From assembly GCA_030407085.1 (NCBI GenBank), contig CM059582.1, positions 140,385,501 through 140,449,500 of the forward strand: a stretch of 64,000 bases of DNA, read 5' to 3'. Origin of the DNA: Trichopria drosophilae (taxonomy: Eukaryota > Arthropoda > Insecta > Hymenoptera > Diapriidae). A program made the position numbers and the translations under genes. Below the pieces are notes generated by a model. That model had not been told where the DNA came from. It saw only the letters and a list, made by a program, of their open reading frames with translations, and ran no database searches. Shown here in pieces: positions 24,901 through 34,299 of the stretch (position 1 is the first letter of the stretch; every line of letters begins with the position of its first letter).

Positions 24901-27107
24901 ATGTCGCAAGGATCCCCCCAAGAAACTTAATTCGTCTATTTTCTCAATTTCGCAGTCGCTCGGGTCATAAATATTTATCATTTTTAATGTCGCAAGGGTC
25001 CCTCCAAGAAACTAAATAGGTCTATTTTCATAACTGCGCAGTCGCCCAGATGAAAGAGATTTGTCATTTTTAATGTCGCAAGGGTCCCCCCAAGAAACTT
25101 AATTTGTCTATTTTCTCAATTTCACAGTCGCTCGGGTCATAAATATTTATTATTTTTAATGTCGCAAGGGTCCCCCCAAGAAACTTAATTTGTCTATTTT
25201 CTCAATTTCGCAGTCGCTCGGGTCATAAATATTTATCATTTTTAATGTCGCAAGGATCCCCCCAAGAAACTTAATTCGTCTATTTTCTCAATTTCGCAGT
25301 CGCTCGGGTCATAAATATTTATTATTTTTAATGTCGCAAGGGTCCCTCCAAGAAACTAATTAGGTCTATTTTCATAACTGCGCAGTCGCCCAGGTGAAAG
25401 AGATTTGCCATTTTTAATGTCGCAAGGGTCCCCCCAAGAAACTTAATTTGTCTATTTTCTCAATTTCGCAGTCGCTCGGGCCATAAATATTTATCATTTT
25501 TAACGTCGCAAGGATCCCCCCAAGAAACTTAATTCGTCTAGTTTCTCAATTTCGCAGTCGCTCGGGTCATAAATATTTATCATTTTTAATGTCGCAATGG
25601 TCCCTCCAAGGAACTAAATAGGTCTATTTTCATAACTGCGCAGTCGCCCAGATGAAAGAGATTTGTCATTTTTAATGTCGCAAGGGTCTCCCCAAGAAAC
25701 TTAATTTGCCTATTTTCTCAATTTTACAGTCGCTCGGGTAATAAATATTTATTATTTTTAATGTCACAAGGGTCCCCCCAAGAAACTTAATTCGTCTATT
25801 TTCTATATTTCGCAGTCGCTCGGGTAATAAATATTTATCATTTTTAATGTCGCAATGGTCCCTCCAAGGAACTAAATAGGTCTATTTTCATAACTGCGCA
25901 GTCGCCCAGGTGAAAGAGATTTGTCATTTTTAATGTCGCAAGGGTCCTCCCAAAAAACTTAATTTGTCTATTTTGTCAATTTCACAGTCGCTCGGGCCAT
26001 AAATATTTATCATTTTTAACGTCGCAAGGATCCCCCCAAGAAACTTAATTCGTCTACTTTCTCAATTTCGCAGTCGCTCGGGCCATAAATATTTATCATT
26101 TTTAACGTCGCAAGGATCCCCCCAAGAAACTTAATTCGTCTATTTTCTCAATTTCGCAGTCGCTCGGGTCATAAATATTTATCATTTTTAATGTCGCAAT
26201 GGTCCCTCCAAGAAACTAAATAGGTCTATTTTCATAACTGCGCAGTCGCCCAGGTGAAAGAGATTTGTCATTTTTAATGTCGCAAGGGTCCCCCCAAGAA
26301 ACTTAATTTGTCTATTTTCTCAATTTCGCAGTCGCTCGGGTCATAAATATTTATCATTTTTAATGTCGCAATGGTCCCTCCAAGAAACTAAATAGGTCTA
26401 TTTTCATAACTGCGCAGTCGCCCAGGTGAAAGAGATTTGTCATTTTTAATGTCGCAAGGGTCCCCCCAAGAAACTTAATTTGTCTATTTTCTCAATTTCA
26501 CAGTCGCTCGGGTCATAAATATTTATTATTTTTAATGTCGCAAGGGTCCCCCCAAGAAACTTAATTTGTCTATTTTCTCAATTTCGCAGTCGCTCGGGCC
26601 ATAAATATTTATCATTTTTAATGTCGCAAGGATCCCCCCAAGAAACTTAATTCGTCTATTTTGTCAATTTCACAGGTGCGCGAATCATAAATATTTATTA
26701 TTTTTAATGTCGCAAGGGTCCCTCCAAGAAACTAAATAGGTCTATTTTCATAACTGCGCAGTCGCCCAGGTGAAAGAGATTTGTCATTTTTAATGTCGCA
26801 AGGGTCCCCCCAAGAAACTTAATTTGTCTATTTTCTCAATTTGACAGTCGCTCGGGTCATAAATATTAATCATTTTTAATGTCGCAAGGGTCCCCCCAAG
26901 AAACTTAATTTGTCTATTTTGTCAATTTCACAGGTGCTCGGGTCATAAATATTTATTATTTTTAATGTCGCAAGGGTCCCCCCAAGAAACTTAATTTGTC
27001 TATTTTCTCAATTTCGCAGTCGCTCGGGTCATAAATATTTATCATTTTTAATGTCGCAATGGTCCCTCCAAGAAACTAAATAGATCTATTTTCATAACTG
27101 CGCAGTC
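16000..27107 (+). repeat. Satellite sub-domain with A/B higher-order repeats
   Basis: Here type B units recur every few monomers. B sequence runs from the second half of one conventional monomer (GAAACTAAATAGGTCTATTT, CATAACTGCGCA) into the first half of the next (GTCGCCCAGGTGAAAGAGAT, TTGTCATTTTT). Copies of the AGGTCTATTTTCATAAC part occur near 17115, 17375, 17635, 17975, 18495, 18665 and onward, mostly at multiples of 86 bp. Blocks marked by GTCGAAGGGTCC recur near 19666, 20353 and 21212, about 8 and 10 monomers apart, which indicates recent local segmental duplication. Confidence 0.8.
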
Positions 27108-28118
27108 CGAAGTCCGGCGGTTTGTAGCTACCTCCGACAGGGCTGAGGAGATAAGGGGGAGGATCGTATCAAAAGGCTGGTTGACAAAATCTGCAGCAGG
27201 CGGGCTGCTGCTAGATAATGCTTCTTTAAAATTGCGGGATCCTTCCGGATTTATGAAGAGCCTCCGTCCTCCTCCTCGACCCGTCAAGGGCGGCGAAATC
27301 TCATATCGTAAAATAGAAACATCCAGACTTATAACGACGGAAAGGTGGTCTGAGCCCCCGGGAATCGTTCCAATTTCAAGATTACTCACAAAGGGAAGGT
27401 GAGAACCGGAGATCCAGACCAGGTCTATCGCGCTACGACCTCGCTCATTTAAAAAAGTAAAATTGGCCGAAGAATCAGAACTCGCACGCCCGTTTAAAAG
27501 TACTAGGTTATTGTTGTTCATAAAATTGTACAATAGGACACCACGGTCATTATACGTAATATCACGAGAACATCTGTCGCGAGCGACAAGCGAACCATCG
27601 AAAAGATCGGCGAAGACCCGTTCGAGATCGAGATAGCCCACCCGAGAGTTGAAGTCACCGCCAAGTATAAAAATAGCTGTGGGATAGGAGATAATGAGTT
27701 TAGCTATGGTGGATTGCAATATGTCAAGGAGGAGTGAGAGGTTTGTGGTAGGAGCGAGATAGAACGAATCGATAATAACATACAATGTAGCAGTTTTAAT
27801 CCAATTGGGGGTGACCTCAAGAGACTCAGGTGAGCCCTGCGACGGTATAATCGTAAGTAGACCACCGCTGTACCTACCCCTGGAGCCCTCACGCGATGCT
27901 GGCGAGTTGATGAAGATGTGGTCCTGGAATTGCGGCAATGTTACGTCGTCGTGTCTCCAGGTCTCACAGATACAGGCAATGTTGGCGGCAGCTGGGTCGA
28001 TTAGGGCAAGATTCTGCGGACCATGAATATTCCAGAACAAGACCGAAGTTTTCTGGGCCTTTGCCGCCATTAAATGTCCAGCATCCCTAGTTGACCTTGA
28101 CGGCGGCGGTGGCGACAC
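27048..28118 (-). CDS. ORF2 N-terminus of a non-LTR retrotransposon: apurinic-like endonuclease domain (partial)
   Basis: This open frame of 356 codons encodes the endonuclease/exonuclease/phosphatase-fold domain that nicks target DNA to prime reverse transcription. Residues about 23-265 hold the domain. Visible family motifs are FWNIHG (N30), CICETW (E52), GGDFNSRVG (D155, N157), SAIDLVW (D232) and GGSDHLSV (D257, H258), so all the expected catalytic positions are present. The first Met gives MSPPPPS; a later Met at residue 17 (MAAKAQ) is an alternative start. The true ORF2 would continue into a reverse transcriptase, but the element is cut after about residue 336. The last roughly 20 residues are read from the minus strand of the satellite and are not part of the protein family. 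The enzyme cannot be functional in retrotransposition on its own. Confidence 0.88.
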   Translation of the reverse strand: MSPPPPSRSTRDAGHLMAAKAQKTSVLFWNIHGPQNLALIDPAAANIACICETWRHDDVTLPQFQDHIFINSPASREGSRGRYSGGLLTIIPSQGSPESLEVTPNWIKTATLYVIIDSFYLAPTTNLSLLLDILQSTIAKLIISYPTAIFILGGDFNSRVGYLDLERVFADLFDGSLVARDRCSRDITYNDRGVLLYNFMNNNNLVLLNGRASSDSSANFTFLNERGRSAIDLVWISGSHLPFVSNLEIGTIPGGSDHLSVVISLDVSILRYEISPPLTGRGGGRRLFINPEGSRNFKEALSSSSPPAADFVNQPFDTILPLISSALSEVATNRRTSDCAVMKIDLFSFLEGPLRH

Positions 28119-29540
28119 GAATGATCGAGGAACGAGTCGAAGAGCAAGGTTTGCGGTGGCACGGCAACCGCTCCTAACCCTGCTTACAGGGACGGTAGGC
28201 TGCCGTTTTTTGGATCGCTGCGTACTGAAGGTTCATTGGATGACGATGAAGCAACCTGTTTTGTAAAAGGTGCCGTATTAACGCATGTAAAAGCGCCTTG
28301 CTCTTCAGACCAGGTATGCCATACACCATCCACCTGAACCCGAAAATGTCTTCTCTCCAACTTTTTGCCTTCTTTTATTGCTTGCCTGGCCAGTTGACGG
28401 GCATGGAAGGCTATCTTCTCCTCGTGTTTTGGTTGGTCGCCCGTGATAAAAATATTGCTATTCTTGCCAAGAGACGAGCGTTTGTTGGCCAGAATCTGGG
28501 CTCTGGCACGGGCTGACGTTAGTTCAACCATGATGGTAGGTGGTTGTTTTTTTTTGACATACGCAACGTCAACTACATTCTCCAGGTTGAAGGTAGATTG
28601 GAGAAATTGTTCTACCGCGGCGGAAGTGTCACCAGAAGACTGAAGGCCTTTTATGATTAGGTTTTTTTTCTTGACTCCTTATCTTGCTTCTCCAGCCGCA
28701 TGGTTAACTGACGAATTTGTTCGTCTTTTTTTGCTAAGTCTTCTTTAAGGCCCGAAATTTCCTCGATTACCTCCGTCTTAAAAGAGGAAAACGCATTTAG
28801 CAATTGCGTGGTATCAGTTCTTCTCTCCAAATTAGCGTCATCAATTTTATTGTTGACGGCGTCAATTCTGACAGAAAGAGCACCAATTATGGAGTCCTGC
28901 AAATGTCGGATTGCTGCTAGATCCATGTTCGCGTTTGAAGAGGAAGGCACGGGGGCTGACAGCGAAGATGCTCTTAATCTAATTTTCGCAAATTGCGAAT
29001 TGTCATTCTCCGATTTCGGCGAACGCTGGCGCTTTGAGGCTTCGTAGAAGTGCGTAATAGTAGACTGAGCGAGACTATTACGCGATGACCATCTCAATGC
29101 AGTCGGCGGACGCCCCACTGCAGATGCTGAAAGCGGGGGTAATGCGGCTACATCGTTCCTGTTGCCAATCGACGCAGCAGTAGGCATTGACACTGAGCGT
29201 GACAGCGAGGGAATTCCCTCTTGTGACATAGGCGAGTTCCCGCGCGTGCTACCTCACCCGAACACTAGGGAAGGGAGCAGAGAGCGCTGTGACGTGGTTT
29301 CGGAAGCTACGTCACCCGGATGCGCACTGAAAAGTGCGCGCTGTGTTTTCTGTTTTTCACGACCGCATGGCATCAATGCACGGTAGAATGCAAAAAGAAT
29401 AGAAAAGCACTACCACAATTCCCCAACAGAACTCAAGGCCCGACGTATGCGCGCGGTCGGAGAGTATACAATTTTGGGCTAGGCAAGGTCTCCGAAACGT
29501 CAAAAGAAATGACACTTTTAGGTTATGTGAATAGTCTTTA
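27108..29540 (-). mobile_element. Non-LTR (LINE-type) retrotransposon, 5' part, truncated at its 3' end
   Basis: On the minus strand the order is a probable 5' leader (about 29540-29230), an L1-type ORF1 (29229-28184, frameshifted), a short spacer, then the start of ORF2 with its endonuclease domain (28118-27108). The reverse transcriptase, any C-terminal zinc knuckle, the 3' UTR and the tail are all missing, because satellite sequence takes over at 27107. Loss of the 3' end is the reverse of the usual 5' truncation of LINEs, so a later deletion, recombination or assembly join cut it. The outer limit near 29540 is a guess: I see no target-site duplication. ORF1 with a coiled coil and no obvious CCHC knuckle resembles L1-like or Kiri/L2-like groups; I do not assign a clade. 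Confidence 0.8.
28184..29229 (-). pseudogene. ORF1 of a non-LTR retrotransposon (coiled coil plus RRM-like part), frameshifted
   Basis: Two adjacent minus-strand frames together look like one L1-type ORF1, a nucleic-acid-binding chaperone. The first (29229-28657, 190 codons) starts MSQEGIPS, has a Ser-rich N-terminus, and ends with a heptad-like, charged coiled coil (about residues 120-188, including LKEDLAKKDEQIRQL). The second (about 28650-28184) contains GDTSAAVEQFLQ, VAYVKKKQPP, VELTSARARAQILANKRSSL and FHARQLARQAIKEGKKLERR, matching the layout of the RRM and C-terminal domain of L1 ORF1 proteins. The break is at an A8 run on the minus strand (about 28664-28671), where the first frame ends RKKT-stop while the other frame continues. 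Slippage in the homopolymer, biological or from sequencing, is the simplest cause. The ORF2 frame starts about 66 bp downstream. Confidence 0.78.
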
Positions 29541-29718
29541 AATCAGCACAGATCCAAAAAATCTAAAGCGCGCAGTTCACAGAATCCAAGAATCCACAGA
29601 ATCCAAGTATTTATCCAGACTCCCAACAAAAACTCGCTGGTTCCGGAGCACTTCGCACCACACAAAAAATCACAGTGTGACAGAAAAAGCGATATAATAT
29701 CGGAATACGGTAGACTGT
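29230..29718 (-). other. Non-coding stretch: probable 5' leader of the non-LTR element and an unassigned junction
   Basis: This stretch lies just upstream of ORF1 and is more G/C-rich than the satellite, with CG-rich words such as GCGCGCTG and CGCGCGGTCGG. It includes an imperfect inverted pair around GTGACGTGGTTTC and GCTACGTCACCCG (about 29290-29320). It probably holds the internal-promoter 5' UTR of the LINE up to about 29540. The part from 29540 to 29718 contains short direct repeats of AGAATCCA and lies next to the gypsy fragment; I cannot say which element it belongs to. Confidence 0.4.
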
Positions 29719-30090
29719 GTGCTGTCAGTTTCACAACCGGAAACGAACTCCAAATATAATGAAAATGAAAGTGATGAATATAATGAAAACAATGAATATA
29801 ATAAAAATTATGGATCCTACGAATATGAATCATACGAATATAATGAAAATGATGAATATAGTGAAAATGAAAATGAAGAACATTACAATTATAATGCTGG
29901 TTCATACGAATATAATGAAAATAATGAATATAACGAAAATGATGAATATAATGAACATGACGGTAATGAAACCGATAAATATAATAACAAAAACAATTAT
30001 GAAAAGATTCGACAAATAACATTTCTCAAATTAGAAGAGACAAGACATCGAACACAGACAATAACTACAACGAAAAAGATATATTTTTGA
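29719..30090 (+). pseudogene. Tyr/Asn/Glu-rich frame, possibly the gag tail of the gypsy fragment
   Basis: A 123-codon frame begins MLSVSQPETNSKYNENESDE and consists mostly of variations on a six-residue EYNEND/EYNENN theme (18 bp per unit) between residues about 12 and 97, followed by a basic, Thr-rich tail. It has no recognisable domain. Its position, just upstream of gypsy pol on the same strand, suggests it could be the C-terminal low-complexity end of gag, but this is inference. It could equally be a fortuitous reading of the repeat. Frames on the other strand and in the other register over the same bases read the same repeat and are not separate genes. Confidence 0.35.
29755..29990 (+). 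repeat. Degenerate 18-bp repeat, GAATATAATGAAAATGAT-like
   Basis: Units related to GAATATAATGAAAATGAT recur with substitutions and a few 3-bp-multiple length changes. The reading frame is kept across the stretch, which is what is expected if the repeat grew while the frame was under selection in an active element. Confidence 0.8.
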
Positions 30091-30129
30091 CATATACGGA
30101 GTTCTTAAAAGAATAACATATACTAGGGG

Positions 30130-30828
30130 CAATGACACCCAAAGCAACAGGTATTAGTCAAGAAATCATCTTACACGCCTTAAAACAGACGAAAAGGGCA
30201 GCAAAAATTAAAAACCTCTTACGTTTACAACACTTAAACCGAGAGTGTAGAAAGACTCATAAATACTCACGCAGATGTCTTTCACTTACCTGACGAACCC
30301 TTAGGTTTTCGCACCTTCTTAAACACACTATTTCTACTACGGATGACATCCAAATCAATACTAAACAGTATAGATTTCCACCAATTCATAAAGAAGAAAT
30401 GAATAAGCAAGTTAAAGAACAATTGGATACAGGAATAATAAAACCTTCAGATTCACCCTATAATTGTTATTCCTAACATTGTTGACATTTTGAACCAATT
30501 AGCCGGTGCTAAGTATTTTTCAGTATTCGATCTAGCCTCCGGTTTTCTCCAAATTAAAATGGACGAAGTCGATTCACACAAAACAGCATTTTCTAGGCCA
30601 CATGGGCATTACGAGTTCGATAGAATGCCGTTTGGTTTAAAAAACGTACCAGCTACATTTTAAAGGCTAATGGATATAGTATTATCAGGATTGCAAGGCA
30701 ACGAACTTTTTTTTTCGTTTACCTTGATGACATCGTTATTTACTCATCCTCACTAAGAGAACATTCGATTAAATGCAAACAATTAATGAACATATTAAGA
30801 GAAGCTAATTTAAAATTACCGCCCAATC
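30130..30828 (+). pseudogene. Ty3/gypsy pol fragment: reverse transcriptase, broken
   Basis: The plus strand encodes gypsy reverse-transcriptase blocks in order. Around 30260-30330 there is HADVFHLPDEPLG; at about 30350-30460, INTKQYRFPPIHKEE; then [10 protein letters not shown] (about 30515-30545), [20 protein letters not shown] (from about 30575) and, in another frame, the YLDDIVIY catalytic block (about 30720-30745). These are standard for 17.6/297-type elements. Breaks seen are a frameshift near 30320, a deletion of the stretch between the KPSDSPYN block and the VDILNQL block (about 30465-30485), a stop in place of the Gln that usually follows PATF (30661), and a frameshift in the T-run near 30708-30716. 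It cannot make a functional enzyme. The homology stops shortly after the LREANLKL block. Confidence 0.85.
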
Positions 30829-30829
30829 G

Positions 30830-30893
30830 ACAAACGGAGAGAAAATTCTCGCGATGTCTCGACTTTAAGTTTATTAAAGAATTGGCGCGAACA
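30830..30893 (-). repeat. Remnant of the BEL/Pao 3' LTR
   Basis: On the minus strand the sequence after the polypurine-like tract starts TGTTCGCGCCAATTCTTTAA, with the TG typical of LTR ends. Only about 60 bp remains before gypsy-like sequence, whereas LTRs of this group usually run to a few hundred bp, so it is truncated. I found no second copy of it near the 5' end of the element, so the LTR call depends on position and on the TG start. Confidence 0.5.
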
Positions 30894-30904
30894 TCCCGCC
30901 TACC
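30894..30904 (-). other. Polypurine-like tract before the BEL/Pao 3' LTR
   Basis: The minus strand reads GGTAGGCGGGA directly before TGTTCGCGCC. A short purine-rich run next to a TG-starting LTR is where plus-strand DNA synthesis is primed. It follows the end of the integrase-tail homology by about 20-30 bp, which is the expected place. Confidence 0.45.
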
Positions 30905-30924
30905 TTCACCAAACGAACCAATTT

Positions 30925-32185
30925 TACGTTTTTCCGTCGCCTGCGTCAAGGTGAAGTGGGCTAAGCCGAGTAACATCTCGACGAAGGGAATTTGTGGCAG
31001 TCTTCACAGTCACTACTCGCACCAACCGTCTGGACCGGGATGTAAGTCACCAATTCGTCCTAGTGGCCATTTCGAAGGAGGATATCGATCATCCCTGACT
31101 AACACCAGTCTACCTATACATACGTTTTCCGTGGAATCTCTCTATTTCTCTCTCTGTTGTAAATGGAGCAGATACTCCGAATACCACCGCTTCCAAAACT
31201 GATTTCGGATCCTCTGAGGGAGCTGGAAACGGTCTAATCGGTTTTCCGGTATGTCTGGCACAGCAGCATCCGGGAGTAGATTTGAAACCCCACCGGTTAA
31301 AATATGATTGGGAGTCAACGCATGAAGATCGTCAACGTCTGAACTCAACGCCCCCATTGGTCGAGAATTTAGACATGCTTCGATTTCCACTAAAACAGTG
31401 GATAATGCTTCGAACGTGAGCATGTGCTCGCCGACAGCCCTTTTCAGGTGGTGTTTCATCGATTTAACACCGGCTTCCCATAAACCACCGTAATGAGGAG
31501 CGCTAGGAGGGAAAAACTTCCACTGCGTTCCGTCATGGGCAATGGTAGCTGCTGTCTCGCGATAGAATTCTGAGGCTCGCTGGAACATCGCGCTTAATTC
31601 GCTATCTGCTCCGTGAAAATTACTAGCGTTGTCGCTCCAGAGATTACGACATATTCCGCGCCTACCGACAAACCGGCGATATGCATTTATGAATACAGCT
31701 GCAGTTAGGTCACCGACAGCGAGATGGATAGCCCGCGTGGCGAAGCAGACGAAGACAACTATATATCCCTTATGAGAACGATTTCCACAACCCTTTGCAA
31801 CACGAACTTGGACAGGTCCTGCATAGTCAATTCCTGATATCGAAAACAGACGACTAAATTGAACCCGATCTTCAGTCAACTCCCCCATCAGCTAATTGTG
31901 GTTTGACACGCTGACATGTAACGCAGGTTCGAATCGCTGAATTTACTAATCGACGTCTACTCAGAATCTACACCTGCTGCATCAGAATACTGCAGGTCAG
32001 AGTAGGTCAACCGTGCAAGCAAAGTTTGTGCGCAGAACGAACGAACAAGAGGCTGATCGATAAGTTCTGATCCAAGATCGGGGGGTGCTTCTGATTAAAA
32101 GCGAGGTTTGTATGGGAAAGTCGGCCTCCGACGCGTAATGTACCGTCCTTGTCTAAAAAGGGTTTAACTGACTGAGGCGGTCGTG
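30925..32185 (-). pseudogene. BEL/Pao integrase (zinc-binding, DDE core, C-terminal domain), frameshifted
   Basis: The longest open part (31888-31142, 248 codons) contains the catalytic core that inserts element DNA: SGIDYAGP (D21), LWSDNASNF (D86) and GGLWEAGVK (E138), followed by EACLNSRPMG and LTPNHILTGG, typical of BEL/Pao. Upstream, in other frames (about 32160-31890), lie GTLRVGGRLSH, VRSAHKLCLHG and IRTCVTCQRVKPQ, the His/Cys residues of the zinc-binding domain, with a stop and a frameshift between them. Downstream of a stop at about 31142, the tail carries LVLVRDDRYPPSKWPLGRI and then, in a further frame, a VVTVKTAT block, ending near 30925. The catalytic triad survives but the whole is broken in at least three places. 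Confidence 0.88.
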
Positions 32186-32222
32186 TTTCGGTAATCTCTT
32201 TCCCGCTTTCAGAATCTTTTTC

Positions 32223-33337
32223 TCAGTCAATTTCGATTGCGAAACTATTTCGTTGTGATATCCTTACTATGATGACACGAGCTTCCGATAGTTCGAACGA
32301 GCTAAGACACGAAGGAAGTTGCTCCTGTCCAATTTTTTGCCTACGTAAATTTAGAAGAGGACGCCTACAATAGGCTACTACACGCATTAAACGAGATAAT
32401 GACGAAAATTTAGTCAAAATGTCCGACTGTAATGGCCGATTTTAGATGTGAGGAACACGTCGACCTTCAGCTGGCTGCGGCCAGTGACCGGAAGTTTGTG
32501 ATAGCCAACTAGGACCATTCCACCATAACGCGTTGGTTGCCAGTTTTCTTGGCTCCAATCCCCGAGTCGCCAAGTCTGCCGGATTGTCCCCCGAGGGAAC
32601 GTGTCTCCAAACAGTCGACGGTAATTGTGTCTGAATGTAAGACGCCCTATTCGCGACAAAGGTTTTCCAGTTGCTTGGTTGATTTCGCAACCAATTTAGT
32701 ACAATTTCGCTATCGGACCACGAGTGGACCGGAACAGCACCGAAAAGATCCAACTTCCTAACGTGACATATTAGGGTCACGAGAGAACAGCTTCACAAAG
32801 TTCTAACTTCGGAATGCTAATAATTTTAACTGGAGCGACCTTCGTTTTGGTAGCTAACAAAGAAACGCTGACACTACCGTCACCCCGTTCAACTCGTAGA
32901 TAAACCGCAGCTGCGTAAGCTCGAGAAGAAGCGTCAGAGAAACCATGTATTTCATACGACCGCGAAGCAGTTATGCCTATCCACCTTTCGATGGCCAATT
33001 ATTGGATATAATAACTGGATAGCGATTCACAATATGCTTGCCACCGATCGCGAAATTCTTTAGTTAAGGGAGAATCCCAATCGCATTTGTGGATCCATAA
33101 ATCCTACATAAGAATCTTTGCGGTCACTGTAACAGGTGATAGCCACCCTAATGGATCAAAACAGCGCGCAATGTCCGACAGGATGCCACGCTTTGTCGAA
33201 GCTGTCGATAGCTCCGAAACATCAGTGACATCGAACCTAAATTGATCCTGAGCAGGATTCCAGTGCACTCCGAGAGTCTTCACTGATTCGACGATGTAAA
33301 CTAGCCAAAGAACCAAGAGCCATTTGCCGAGTCTCAT
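32223..33337 (-). pseudogene. BEL/Pao pol: end of reverse transcriptase, RNase H and linker to integrase, frameshifted
   Basis: Four minus-strand pieces in different frames follow one another. Positions 33337-33104 hold the RT end and connection (VKTLGVHWNPAQDQF, TKRGILSDIARCFDPLGWLS). Positions 32998-32777 carry IHGFSDASSRAYAAAVYLR and KTKVAPVKIISIPKLELCEA, the start of the BEL-type RNase H with its Asp. Positions 32780-32442 carry HSWSDSEIVLNWL (D23) and VPSGDNPADLATRG, then LWWNGPSWL. Positions 32417-32223 carry KFSSLSRLMRVVAYCRRPLL, the linker before integrase. The role would be removal of RNA from the RNA-DNA hybrid. The RT fingers, palm and YVDD motif that should lie upstream are absent. 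Confidence 0.85.
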
Positions 33338-33359
33338 TTCCCACCGAAAGGATTTCTGA

Positions 33360-34290
33360 TTACAATGGAAGCCGCACTTCGTATCTCCCCTGCGAGTGTC
33401 TCAAATGCGTATCTCTATACAAGGTTTCGCAAACTTCGTCATCCGGTTTCAACTCATGTGAAGATTCTGGTAAATTCTCTATCTCCCAAAAACGTTGCAA
33501 GTTTCGATCTAAATCATGCTCCAGGGAGCAATGGTACACTTGCTGTGTGCCTGGGATCGAAGGCTGTTCCGCCCGCCGTGAAGCTCCCATCTGCAACGCG
33601 CCTGAAATGACCCATCCAAGAGCCGTATTTTGGGCCACCAACTGTGAATGAGGAAAACGCTTCAAGCCTGAGCGAAGCAGTTGACCGTAAATATCTGCCC
33701 CTAAGATCAAATCAATCTTATCGGAAATTACAAACTGGGGATCCGACAAAGTCCTACAAATAAAAACATCTAGAACGACGATGCTTTCTCTCGGGATATG
33801 CGACGTAAGACGAGGAAGGACGAGAGCATTCATCTGAAGTTGAAAGCTCGACTCTACTTTAGAACTCCAATACAAACGAAGTATTTGAACGTGCAGTGCC
33901 CGCCGCGCTCGCTCGCAGACCAGACAACGGTACCAACGTGTACTCCTTCGCGAGCCCTAACAATTGAACAATGGATTCTGATAGAAATAAAACTTTCGAA
34001 CCCTGATCAAGAAGTGCTCGAACGTACGTACTGTCACCATTTGGACCAGTTATCCGTACCTGCGCTGTCGCTAATACAACTTTACGCTGAGAAGAGGAGA
34101 ACCGTGCCGCATGCGGAGTAACTGCAGGGAGTCCCTGTTTCTGAGAGCTTTCAGAATTAGGCTGCGCGGGTTCGACATCTGCCCTGGCAGGGACGTGAAG
34201 TAACGAATGATGCTTACGTCGACATGTCGAACAACGAGATACCGAGTTGCATCTTCTAACCGTATGAGGCCCAAAGCAATTGAAACACAC
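33360..34290 (-). pseudogene. BEL/Pao zinc knuckle, retropepsin-like protease and DUF1758 region, frameshifted
   Basis: The first frame (34290-33859, 143 codons) opens with a knuckle, CFNCFGPHTVRRC, then CSTCRRKHHSLLH, a second metal-binding cluster common to BEL/Pao. At residues 93-98 it has LLDQGS (D95), the aspartic-protease active site in its BEL/Pao form, where Gln replaces the usual Thr or Ser. The next frame (33875-33360, 171 codons) carries the second half: IDLILGADIYGQLLRSGLK and AQNTALGWVISGAL, then the linker to RT ending in RYEVRLPL. The two halves belong to one domain, so a frameshift near 33865 separates them. Immediately after the second frame the RT core has been deleted. Confidence 0.85.
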
Positions 34291-34299
34291 TTGTAGTTT

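Larger units (their letters stand above)
1..27107 (+). repeat. 86-bp satellite DNA, left array (about 315 monomers)
   Basis: The whole stretch is a head-to-tail array of an A/T-rich monomer, about 315 copies by length. The period is read directly: the same base recurs at 427 and 513. A type A monomer begins GTCGCTCGGGTCATAAATA, carries a T-rich middle, then GTCGCAAGGGTCCCCCCAAG, then AAACTTAATTTGTCTATTTT, and ends CAATTTCGCA. All copies lie in one orientation. Common variants are C for T in TTATTATTTTT, AACGTCGCAAGGATCC for AATGTCGCAAGGGTCC, TTCGTC for TTTGTC, and CACAGGTGCTCGGG at the boundary. No gene is visible in it, and short open frames across monomers are chance. The array runs off the left edge and stops abruptly inside a monomer, at CGCAGTC, where a retrotransposon begins. 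Size and homogeneity suit constitutive heterochromatin, pericentromeric or centromeric; that location is inference. Confidence 0.97.
29719..30828 (+). mobile_element. Ty3/gypsy retrotransposon fragment (17.6/297-like), plus strand
   Basis: A Tyr/Asn/Glu-rich open frame is followed by a degenerate pol with clear gypsy reverse-transcriptase blocks. No LTR, protease, RNase H or integrase is visible. The fragment ends near 30828, where sequence best read as the BEL element's LTR begins. It sits between two minus-strand elements. I place the left limit at the start of the low-complexity frame, but the real edge is unknown. Confidence 0.75.

Noticed and set aside
1..27107. CRISPR-like array
   Set aside because: The repeat is continuous with no unique spacers, the unit is 86 bp, and the neighbouring elements are eukaryotic retrotransposons.
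27181..29541. Plus-strand frames of 66-79 codons across the LINE
   Set aside because: They lie antisense to the clear endonuclease and ORF1 frames and have no family motif.
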